A stretch of DNA of 6,121 bases from an uncultured Acidobacteriota bacterium (GTDB lineage Bacteria; Acidobacteriota; Blastocatellia; Pyrinomonadales; Pyrinomonadaceae), in assembly GCA_946480545.1 (NCBI GenBank), contig CAMLKY010000138.1, positions 1-6,121 of the forward strand, written 5' to 3'. The first letter of the stretch is position 1. Each line of letters starts with the position of its first letter. Below, piece after piece: positions 1 to 5,493 of this stretch. Both the position numbers and the translations under genes were made by a program. The notes below the pieces were generated by a model. The model had not been told where the DNA came from and did not search any database. It saw only the letters and a list, made by a program, of their open reading frames with translations.

Positions 1-95
1 CGCAATCCGCGCAGATCCGCGGCTAGAGATTTTTAAGGAGCAGGCCCCGGTCGCTACCGCTCGCGGCTCTGACTTGGGAAAGCTATTTTTCTTTT

Positions 96-482
96 ATGGA
101 AGACACAACACCGACACGCGACGCAGCGATCCGCTTGACGATGATGCCGCGCGATACGAATGCACACGGCACGGTTTTCGGAGGCATCATTCTGAGCTAC
201 ATCGACGTGGCGGGCGGCGTCGAGGCGGTCAGACACACCCGGCATAACCGCTTCGTTACTGTCGCGATGAAAGAAGTGATCTTTCACGAGCCCGTGTTCA
301 TCGGTGACCTGGTCAGCTTTTACGCACGGACGGTGAAGGTCGGAAACACATCGATCACGATCCACGTCGACGTCGAAGCGGAACGATTCGGGACACCGGG
401 TGAGCTCGTAAAAGTTACCGAGGCCGAGGTGATCTTCGTAGCGATCGATGAGAATCGCCAAAAAGTCACGCTCGCCAAATGA
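96..482 (+). CDS. Acyl-CoA thioesterase, hotdog fold (YciA/BFIT-like)
   Basis: A 128-residue single hotdog domain, the usual size for small bacterial acyl-CoA thioesterases, which hydrolyse acyl-CoA to free acid and CoA in the cytoplasm. The diagnostic stretch is at residues 16-45: MMPRDTNAHGTVFGG, then the long helix LSYIDVAGGVEA. Asn22, His24 and Gly29-Gly30 match the family, and Asp37 sits at the position of the catalytic Asp of YciA-type enzymes. The second conserved stretch is VTVAMKEVIFHEPVFIGDLV (54-73). The ATG at 96 is the only standard in-frame start; a GGGAAAG at 76-82 lies rather far upstream (13 nt), so ribosome binding looks weak. The frame is open upstream to about position 33 but has no usable start there. 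It is the first gene of a same-strand cluster, with 59 bp before the ferredoxin gene. The natural acyl chain cannot be told from sequence. Family call is firm; substrate is unknown. Confidence 0.93.
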   Translation: MEDTTPTRDAAIRLTMMPRDTNAHGTVFGGIILSYIDVAGGVEAVRHTRHNRFVTVAMKEVIFHEPVFIGDLVSFYARTVKVGNTSITIHVDVEAERFGTPGELVKVTEAEVIFVAIDENRQKVTLAK

Positions 483-488
483 TCAAAA

Positions 489-498
489 CTTGCGCAAG
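489..498. repeat. 10-bp perfect palindrome CTTGCGCAAG between thioesterase and ferredoxin genes
   Basis: A perfect 10-bp inverted repeat starting 7 nt after the thioesterase stop, inside AACTTGCGCAAGAGTT (487-502). It has no T-run behind it, so it is not a standard terminator. It could be a small operator, or chance. It has no second copy that I can see in the window. Confidence 0.3.
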
Positions 499-541
499 AG
501 TTCGTGCTTGTGACAAATTCAAGGTAAAGGAGACTTAACTG

Positions 542-886
542 ATGCACATAGTTATGGCCGAGACGGCCAACGGAAAAGTTTCGGTCGAGACCGAAAGAGA
601 TCGAAAGCTTGTGCTTGCGCTCGAGGACGGCGGTATCGACATTCTTCACCGGTGCGGCGGGAACGCACGATGCACGACCTGTCGTGTCGAGATACTTGCC
701 GGAGATCCGGGACCGATCGGTGATCCGGAAAAGGCGATACTTGCGACGAAGACTGACCTTGGAGACCATACGCGGCTTTCCTGTCAGATCCGGGTGATGG
801 ATGATCTGCACGTCCGCGTCGTCAATCAGGCAAGTGTAAAAGGCATGGACGCCGGACCGCGTCCCGTCGAGGAGCCGACACCATAA
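542..886 (+). CDS. [2Fe-2S] ferredoxin, adrenodoxin-type cysteine spacing
   Basis: A 114-residue soluble electron carrier. Four cysteines that can hold a 2Fe-2S cluster are visible: Cys38, Cys44 and Cys47 in HRCGGNARCTTC (C-x5-C-x2-C, the adrenodoxin-like spacing) and Cys81 in RLSCQI. The domain runs from about residue 2 to 95 and fits the beta-grasp ferredoxin fold. The last 20 residues are Pro/Gly/Glu-rich and probably disordered. The start at 542 is supported by AAAGGAG at 526-532, 9 nt upstream; a second ATG (Met5) would cut into the first strand. It lies 59 bp after the thioesterase gene and 43 bp before the superoxide dismutase gene, on the same strand. The redox partner is not evident: no reductase or oxygenase lies beside it. 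Family call is firm; pathway is unknown. Confidence 0.93.
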   Translation: MHIVMAETANGKVSVETERDRKLVLALEDGGIDILHRCGGNARCTTCRVEILAGDPGPIGDPEKAILATKTDLGDHTRLSCQIRVMDDLHVRVVNQASVKGMDAGPRPVEEPTP

Positions 887-902
887 CGTCGTTTGTTATA
901 AT
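875..902 (+). promoter_or_regulatory. Probable sigma-70 promoter for the superoxide dismutase gene
   Basis: A perfect -10 box TATAAT lies at 897-902, preceded by TGT (894-896), making an extended -10. A -35-like CCGACA (875-880, 4 of 6 to TTGACA) is 16 bp upstream, inside the last codons of the ferredoxin gene. Transcription would start near 909, giving a leader of about 20 nt that holds the AAGGAG ribosome site (917-922). This suggests the dismutase can be transcribed independently of the genes upstream. Confidence 0.65.
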
Positions 903-929
903 CGGCCTACAAAAATAAGGAGAAATACG

Positions 930-1556
930 ATGGGTTTGAATACAGTCTATAAAGCAAAATCTTTCGATCTGAGCGGCCTGAACGGGATCTCCGATGAGAC
1001 TCTCGCGATGCATTTCAAGCTGTACGAAGGTTACGTCACCAACACTAACCTGCTTAATGAGCAGGTCAACGAGCTTATCGGCGGAGGACAGTTGGATTCG
1101 ACGAAGATGGCGGCATTCTCGGAGCTTCGTCGCCGGTACGGATTCGAGTATAACGGGATGGTGCTCCACGAGTATTACTTCGGGAATATGAAGAAGCAGG
1201 GCACCGGCGATCCGAACAAGGATTCGGCATTCGCTAAAGCGGCCGAGGAGAGCTTTGGAAGCTACGAAGTTTGGAAAGCAGACTTCGTCGCAACCGGTAA
1301 GATGAGAGGCGTGGGTTGGGCCGCGACGTATCAGGATCCGTCGAATGGTGCGATCTCGAATCACTGGATCAATCTGCACGAGACCGGCAACGTTGCCGGC
1401 TACACACCGATCCTCATCATGGACGTCTGGGAGCATGCGTTCATCAAGGATTACGCCCCGGCCGACCGTCCGAAATACATCGAGGCCTTCTTCTCAAACA
1501 TCGACTGGGACGCAGTAAGCGGCCGCCTGCAAACGGCCGGAAGCGCGAGGGCGTAA
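930..1556 (+). CDS. sod: Fe/Mn-family superoxide dismutase (divergent N-terminal helix)
   Basis: A 208-residue protein of normal length for Fe/Mn superoxide dismutases, which convert superoxide to oxygen and hydrogen peroxide. The family signature DVWEHAF is at 165-171, giving metal ligands Asp165 and His169. His80 in NGMVLHEYYF is the likely second ligand and His28 in MHFKLYEGYV the likely first. The N-terminal helix is unusual: the normal H-x3-HH-x2-YV pattern is one residue shorter and the HH pair reads Leu31-Tyr32, while the active-site gateway Tyr (Tyr35) is kept. His150 may take the place of the Gln/His that tunes the metal, so Fe or Mn cannot be decided. There is no signal peptide, so it is cytoplasmic. 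The start is fixed by AAGGAG (917-922), 7 nt before the ATG. It has its own promoter and a strong terminator just after it. Confidence 0.93.
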   Translation: MGLNTVYKAKSFDLSGLNGISDETLAMHFKLYEGYVTNTNLLNEQVNELIGGGQLDSTKMAAFSELRRRYGFEYNGMVLHEYYFGNMKKQGTGDPNKDSAFAKAAEESFGSYEVWKADFVATGKMRGVGWAATYQDPSNGAISNHWINLHETGNVAGYTPILIMDVWEHAFIKDYAPADRPKYIEAFFSNIDWDAVSGRLQTAGSARA

Positions 1557-1574
1557 GCAACCGGAGCAACTACG

Positions 1575-1603
1575 AAAAGGCCGTCCCCGGGGGCGGCCTT
1601 TTT
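1575..1603. terminator. Rho-independent terminator, likely bidirectional, between convergent genes
   Basis: AAAAGGCCG (1575-1583) pairs perfectly with CGGCCTTTT (1594-1602); a T-G wobble and two more G-C pairs extend the stem to 12 bp around a CCGG loop (1587-1590). Five T residues (1599-1603) end it on the + strand, 19 nt after the dismutase stop. Read on the - strand the same hairpin ends in four T residues, 34 nt past the stop of the beta-propeller gene, so it can serve both converging units. Confidence 0.9.
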
Positions 1604-1636
1604 GCGTTATGAATGCGTGCTGCCGATTCACTCCGG

Positions 1637-2833
1637 TTAACCGGTCGTAAAATAGAACACATTCCCGTCATCCGATCCCGCGACGATTCCCGATGCATCC
1701 GCGCTGATGAACATCGGCCAGTTCATGTTTGGCGTCGGGTATTGCCAGACCAGGTCGCCGGTCTTTCCGTTGAACAACGAGAAGCTCCCCGGCTGCCCGT
1801 CCGGATACCCGTCGGCCACGGTCACGAAATTACCCGACGCGTCCATGCTTGTGCTGTTGGGATTATGCGCAGTTGGGGACTCCCATAACTTGGTGAGCTT
1901 GCCGCCGTCATTGTCTATCGCGATCACCGATCCGCCGGTCCCCTTGTTTCCGATCGCGGCCAACTTCTTGCCATCGTCCGTGATCGCAAGCCATCCGATC
2001 CGGCCGCCGGTGTCGATCGCTAATGACCCGGCAGTAGTCGGCGGCCCCATCGTCATCGAATTGAGACTAAATACGTAGACCGTGCTGCCGCTTCCCGCAG
2101 CGGCGAACCACTGACCATCCGGAGACATCGCCACGGCGTGGATCGTCGACATCGCAGCATGATCGTTCCAGACAAACGATTTCTGAAACGAACCTTTGGC
2201 ATTCGCGACCAGATACACATTGCCGAAATAATCTCCGACCAGGATCCACTGTCCGTCGGATGTCACCGAGACTGCCTGGGCGCTGTTTTGGCGTTTGGAT
2301 CCGGGAGGCGGCGCTAGCAGCGTCAGCTCTGACGGCTGGGATGGATATATTCCGTTCGTCGCCTGGAAAAGGTAGACCTTATCGGCGGCCGCTACGACCG
2401 TCGATCCGTCAGACGATATCGCGATGGCATTCACGCGCTCGCCGAGGCGGTAGTCGAGAAGGTTTGCAGGTCCATTATCGACGTCGTAGATGCGAACAAA
2501 TCCCTGGAATGGCGAGCTCGAATACCATCCGCCCGAGGCGGCGATATTCCCCTGTCCCGAAATAGCGACGGTATAAACGCCTTCGTAGCCCTGGAACTTG
2601 TCGGCCCAGAGCTGTTCGCCTGCGCGATTGAAACAGTATGTTCCGTATTCGTTCGGCATCGCCGTGGCGGGCACGGTAGGCATCGGCATCTGGGGGGCGT
2701 AAACGTGGAAAAAGGTTCCTGCTATTACGCGCTCACCATTCGCCGAGATCGCCGTCGAGTTTACGTAGTAAGGCGGATCGGTCCGTCTCTGCCAATGAAG
2801 ATACGCCAATTGTTCGGCCTGGGCTGTAATCAT
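1637..2833 (-). CDS. WD40/PQQ-like beta-propeller repeat protein
   Basis: A 398-residue protein built almost wholly of beta-propeller blades. The recurring 'A-[IVM]-[ST]-x-[DN]-G' turn appears at about residues 28-33 (AISANG), 90-95, 138-143 (AISSDG), 189-194, 235-240 (AMSPDG) and 283-288 (AITDDG). Two looser copies follow near 331-336 and 375-383. Each is followed by a strand such as VYLFQ, VYLVA or VYVFS. The phrase TGDLVWQY near the end is typical of PQQ-like blades. That gives about eight repeats and fills the whole protein. There is no signal peptide, membrane helix or catalytic motif, so a binding or scaffold role is likely but unproven. The ATG has a good AGGAG (2840-2844 on the + strand) 6 nt upstream. 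It starts 43 bp after the TPR end of the kinase gene on the same strand, so co-transcription is likely. The ligand is unknown. Confidence 0.85.
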   Translation of the reverse strand: MITAQAEQLAYLHWQRRTDPPYYVNSTAISANGERVIAGTFFHVYAPQMPMPTVPATAMPNEYGTYCFNRAGEQLWADKFQGYEGVYTVAISGQGNIAASGGWYSSSPFQGFVRIYDVDNGPANLLDYRLGERVNAIAISSDGSTVVAAADKVYLFQATNGIYPSQPSELTLLAPPPGSKRQNSAQAVSVTSDGQWILVGDYFGNVYLVANAKGSFQKSFVWNDHAAMSTIHAVAMSPDGQWFAAAGSGSTVYVFSLNSMTMGPPTTAGSLAIDTGGRIGWLAITDDGKKLAAIGNKGTGGSVIAIDNDGGKLTKLWESPTAHNPNSTSMDASGNFVTVADGYPDGQPGSFSLFNGKTGDLVWQYPTPNMNWPMFISADASGIVAGSDDGNVFYFTTG

Positions 2834-2876
2834 GTTTTTCTCCTATCTTGGGGATCTACCTAAAACCCTTGAAGTC

Positions 2877-3698
2877 TTATCTCGAAAGTCCGACACGGGC
2901 GACCAGTGCCTGAAATCTCTGTTCGTCGCGGAGACCATCGAGGTGTGGTTCGACATTCAAATACTGCATCTGCGGATCTCGTGCGCCGAATGCCGTCTCG
3001 AGCAGATCGAGCGCCGCGTCTTTCTCGCCCAGGCTCGTATGAAGAACAGCGAGCGCGACAGGCGAGACGAACTCGCCGCCGTTGCGGAGCTGCGAAAGTA
3101 TTTCGCGGGCTTCGGTCGTCTGCCCGTTTCTAGCGAGTGACGAGGCGTAGTAGCACCTCGTCGCCGTCGTGTTGTCGCCAAGCTCGATCGCGCGTCGATA
3201 CTCGGCGATGGCGTCACGATACGAACCGCGCGCGGCGTATACCATCCCGAGCCACGCGTGCGCGACCGGCGAGTTCCTGTCGAGCGTCAGAGCGTGCTGA
3301 AGAGAATTTGACGCATCAGCGTAGCGGCGTGCGTTGTAATAAACGGCGCCGAGCGTTACGTGCGTGTGAAGCCGCAGAGGATCAAGCTCGGTCGCCCTTT
3401 TGATCTCGGCGATCGCGCTGTCATGGCGTTGAAGTACGCTCAGGTAAACAGCATACGCCTCATGCCCCTCCATCAGATTCGCATTGAGATCGTTTGCACG
3501 CTGGTACTGTTCTTCCGCCCGACTCCAGTTCCAACCGTCGCGTTCTATCTCCGCAAGGACGAGGTGTGGTAACGCCAGGCTCTCGTCGATCTGTAATGCA
3601 CGCTCAGCCGCGGCTCGCGCCTTTGGGTTCGTCTCCGCCGGATCGCTGAACGCATTTCCGCCGAGGACGCGATATGCATAAGCGAGCTCGGCGTAGCT
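2877..3698 (-). pseudogene. TPR-repeat tail of the Ser/Thr kinase, displaced into another frame
   Basis: About 273 residues that read as the natural C-terminal part of the kinase gene upstream but lie in a different frame. The true protein segment begins near SSYAELAYAYRVLGG. Before that, the open frame is an Arg/Ser-rich shadow of the kinase-side coding sequence, so the long open frame up to 3959 should not be taken as a gene start. TPR helix pairs are clear: AERALQIDESLALPHLVLAE, AEEQYQRANDLNAN, AIAEIKRATELDPLRLHTHV, ASNSLQHALTLDRNSPVAHA and AIAEYRRAIELGD. The C-terminus (LDGLRDEQRFQALVARVG) is the usual ending of TPR tails on acidobacterial-type kinases. No start codon with a ribosome site is seen near the join, so independent translation is doubtful. 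The frame runs intact to its stop, so the break is either recent or a sequencing/assembly error. It ends 43 bp before the beta-propeller gene. Confidence 0.8.
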
Positions 3699-5307
3699 CG
3701 ATCGCCTGTCGGGTGCTCTCCGGCGTGTACTGCCGCAGCGCAAAACGTCCACGCAGAAGCTGCTCGTATGCACGCGGTTTGACGAGGTCGCGAGCGGTCG
3801 TCTGTCCGGGGCCAATGCTCGGCTCGAAAGTTCTGAGACGTTCGGCAATTCCAAGCGAGATCTCTTCCTGAACGAGTTGGGCTTCGGCCATGCTGCGGCT
3901 AAAGACCTGGCTCCAGAGCTGCCGGTTCTCATGTGCATCGACAAGTTCGACGCGGACAAGCAACTGATCGCCGCGCTGGATCACACGACCGGTGACGACA
4001 GCACGTACCCCGAGCGCCTTAGCCGCGGACGCAAGGTCGTCCTTGCCCCGGAAAGAAAACGATGAGGTGCGCGCGATAACCTTCAGATTCGGCAGCAGCG
4101 TGAGACGGTCGATTATGCTTTCACTGATCCCGTCCGAAAGATAATCGAGCCCGGCATCGCCGCTCCCGTTCTGGAACGGAAGTACCGCCACGGAATTCAG
4201 CGCAGCCGGTTTCTTGAATGCATAGTACCCGGCGGTCGCGAGCGCAGCGGCGACCAATATGATCGACCCCAACAGCAGGATCAGATTTCTGGATCTAAAG
4301 GTGCGGGCCGGAGTCGGTGCCGGCGTTTCGATGCTTCCGGATACGGCTTTGTTCTTCAGCGTAGGTATCTGATGGTCCGAGATCCTGATCGTCGGCAGCG
4401 TCTCACCGGGTGACCTGTTGTCCGAACGATCCGACGGCAGGGATAGGTGGAGCTGATCTCTTTTGAACGTCTTTAAGTCTTCAAGAAGCTCGGCGGCGGT
4501 CTGGTATCGCTCATCCGCGTCTTTTTGAAGGGCACGGCCGACGACTTCGGTCATCTCGCTTGCTGACGGATCGTCGATCGCTTGCGGTTCCGATTTCAGG
4601 ATCGCCGCAAGTACGTCCGCCGTCGACTCGCCATCGAAGGGACGTGCTCCGGCAAGCATCTCGTACATGATGACGCCGAGGCTCCAGATATCGGTACGGC
4701 TATCGACGTCGCGCCCGCGGGCCTGCTCGGGCGACAGGTATTGTGCGGTGCCCATGACGATACCTCGCTCGGTATTTATCTGGACCTGTGTGATCGCGTC
4801 GACGTCACCCGGGCGAGGCCCAACGACATGAAGCTTTGCGAGACCGAAGTCCAGTATCTTCACGAGACCGTCGTCGCGGATCATGATGTTCTCGGGCTTG
4901 ATGTCTCGATGCGTGATCCCGTGCTCGTGAGCGGCTTTTAGCGCGGCAGCTATCTGAATAGCGATCTCGATCGCGTGCTCCACGTCGACGCGCTCGCGGC
5001 GGAGGCGTTGTCGCAGAGTTTCGCCGTGAACATACTCAGTCGCGATATACCGCAGCCCCTCGGAGCGCCCGACTTCGTAGATGGTGATGATGTTCGGATG
5101 ATTCAGGGCCGAGGCAGCCTTGGCTTCCTGGATGAACCGGCGGGTGTTCTCCTCGTCTCCTTCGAGGCCTGCAGGCAGGATCTTTAGGGCGACTCGCCGC
5201 TCGAGCTCGATATCTCTGGCGAGATACACTTCGCCCATCCCTCCTGCTCCGAGCTTGGAGACGATCAGATAGTGAGAAAAGCGGGCATTCTCGGCTAGCG
5301 TGGACAC
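3604..5307 (-). CDS. Membrane Ser/Thr protein kinase (PknB-like) with TolB-like domain; TPR tail lost by frameshift
   Basis: An Hanks-type kinase with every key element: glycine loop GAGGMGEV (20-27), Lys42 in VALK, Glu61, HRDIKPEN (133-140, catalytic Asp135), DFG (153-155) and GTAQYLSPEQ with DIWSLGVIMYE (186-216). A Ser/Pro-rich linker (about 289-337) leads to one membrane helix (about 341-364). Beyond it, probably outside the inner membrane, is a TolB/FlgO-like domain (about 371-490) with SVAVLPFQN, LSDGISESIIDRL and VTGRV. The last sensible residues are TPESTRQAIE, ending at Glu537; residues 538-567 are out-of-frame Arg-rich sequence before a stop. The TPR tail continues in another frame (2877-3698). 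The start is GTG at 5307 with no clear Shine-Dalgarno; no other in-frame start lies upstream before a stop, and the next Met is inside the glycine loop. The kinase domain itself looks active. The product would be membrane-bound but lack its TPR sensor or docking part, unless the break is an assembly error. Confidence 0.9.
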   Translation of the reverse strand: MSTLAENARFSHYLIVSKLGAGGMGEVYLARDIELERRVALKILPAGLEGDEENTRRFIQEAKAASALNHPNIITIYEVGRSEGLRYIATEYVHGETLRQRLRRERVDVEHAIEIAIQIAAALKAAHEHGITHRDIKPENIMIRDDGLVKILDFGLAKLHVVGPRPGDVDAITQVQINTERGIVMGTAQYLSPEQARGRDVDSRTDIWSLGVIMYEMLAGARPFDGESTADVLAAILKSEPQAIDDPSASEMTEVVGRALQKDADERYQTAAELLEDLKTFKRDQLHLSLPSDRSDNRSPGETLPTIRISDHQIPTLKNKAVSGSIETPAPTPARTFRSRNLILLLGSIILVAAALATAGYYAFKKPAALNSVAVLPFQNGSGDAGLDYLSDGISESIIDRLTLLPNLKVIARTSSFSFRGKDDLASAAKALGVRAVVTGRVIQRGDQLLVRVELVDAHENRQLWSQVFSRSMAEAQLVQEEISLGIAERLRTFEPSIGPGQTTARDLVKPRAYEQLLRGRFALRQYTPESTRQAIELRRARLCISRPRRKCVQRSGGDEPKGASRG

Positions 5308-5344
5308 TGTGCGGGGTAGAGTACCACAGGTTTGACGGGCGAAT

Positions 5345-5361
5345 TAGTAAAATCCGAACTT
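5345..5361. repeat. Left copy of imperfect direct repeat TAGTAA(n)GAACTT
   Basis: TAGTAA (5345-5350) and GAACTT (5356-5361), separated by 5 nt, recur in the same order and orientation on the other side of the palindrome at 5447-5460 with a 2-nt spacer. All 12 non-spacer bases match. It lies in the kinase leader region. Confidence 0.55.
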
Positions 5362-5368
5362 AGTTCTC

Positions 5369-5437
5369 ATCTCTGCGGGCTCTGCGAGCTCTGCGTGAGA
5401 ACTGATCTCACGCAGAGCCCGCAGACCTCGCGGAGAT
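5369..5437. repeat. 69-nt palindromic repeat element of CTCTGCG-type units
   Basis: Two 32-nt arms (5369-5400 and 5406-5437) pair around a 5-nt ACTGA loop with no bulge: 28 Watson-Crick pairs, 2 G-T wobbles and 2 mismatches. The left arm is three tandem 9-bp units CTCTGCGGG, CTCTGCGAG and CTCTGCGTG (5371-5397); the right arm carries the three inverted counterparts (5409-5435), which have diverged slightly. There is no T-run on either side, so it is not an ordinary terminator. It sits in the 186-bp gap between the divergent kinase and lipA starts. I recall CTCTGCG/CGCAGAG palindromes scattered between genes in various environmental bacteria, which would make this a dispersed REP/MITE-like repeat; that recall is unchecked. 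Confidence 0.85.
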
Positions 5438-5446
5438 CGAACCCGC

Positions 5447-5460
5447 TAGTAAGTGAACTT
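5447..5460. repeat. Right copy of imperfect direct repeat TAGTAA(n)GAACTT
   Basis: TAGTAA (5447-5452) and GAACTT (5455-5460) repeat the motif found at 5345-5361, 3 bp shorter in the spacer. Together the two copies bracket the palindromic element, as target-site or local duplications would. The copy lies 33 bp before the lipA start. Confidence 0.55.
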
Positions 5461-5472
5461 GCGTGTACCAGA

Positions 5473-5481
5473 TGGTAAACT
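5473..5481 (+). promoter_or_regulatory. Possible extended -10 element for lipA
   Basis: TGGTAAACT fits an extended -10 (TGn plus TAAACT, 4 of 6 to TATAAT). No convincing -35 box is at 15-19 bp. If used, transcription would start near 5488 and leave only about 6 nt before the lipA ATG, a nearly leaderless message, which agrees with the lack of a Shine-Dalgarno there. Weak evidence. Confidence 0.3.
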
Positions 5482-5493
5482 AGACCCGTCACT

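Noticed and set aside
7..40. Small hairpin CCGCG-n6-CGCGG (7-22) with T residues at 30-34, and an AAGGAG at 35-40
   Set aside because: A 5-bp stem with the T-run 7 nt away is a poor terminator, and no start codon follows the AAGGAG at a working distance. It could be the tail of an upstream gene, but nothing decides it.
822..1436. A 204-codon open frame on the - strand opposite the dismutase gene
   Set aside because: The opposite strand encodes a clear superoxide dismutase with promoter, ribosome site and terminator; the antisense product has no recognisable pattern.
1633..1644. 12-bp palindrome CCGGTTAACCGG across the beta-propeller stop codon
   Set aside because: It is short, has no T-run and is close to the real terminator at 1575-1603; most likely chance.
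3690..3705. Programmed ribosomal frameshift joining kinase and TPR tail
   Set aside because: No slippery run is present at the join, and a simple slip would not supply the dozen TPR residues that seem to be missing.
3699..3959. N-terminal extension of the TPR frame as the start of a separate TPR gene
   Set aside because: This part is Arg/Ser-rich out-of-frame reading of the kinase's own coding sequence, begins with a TTG without a ribosome site, and turns into real TPR sequence only at the break.
5355..5442. CGAAC at 5355-5359 and 5438-5442 as a 5-bp target-site duplication of the palindrome
   Set aside because: The left copy is 9 bp away from the stem while the right copy abuts it, and 5-mers recur by chance; the longer TAGTAA/GAACTT repeats are the better candidate.
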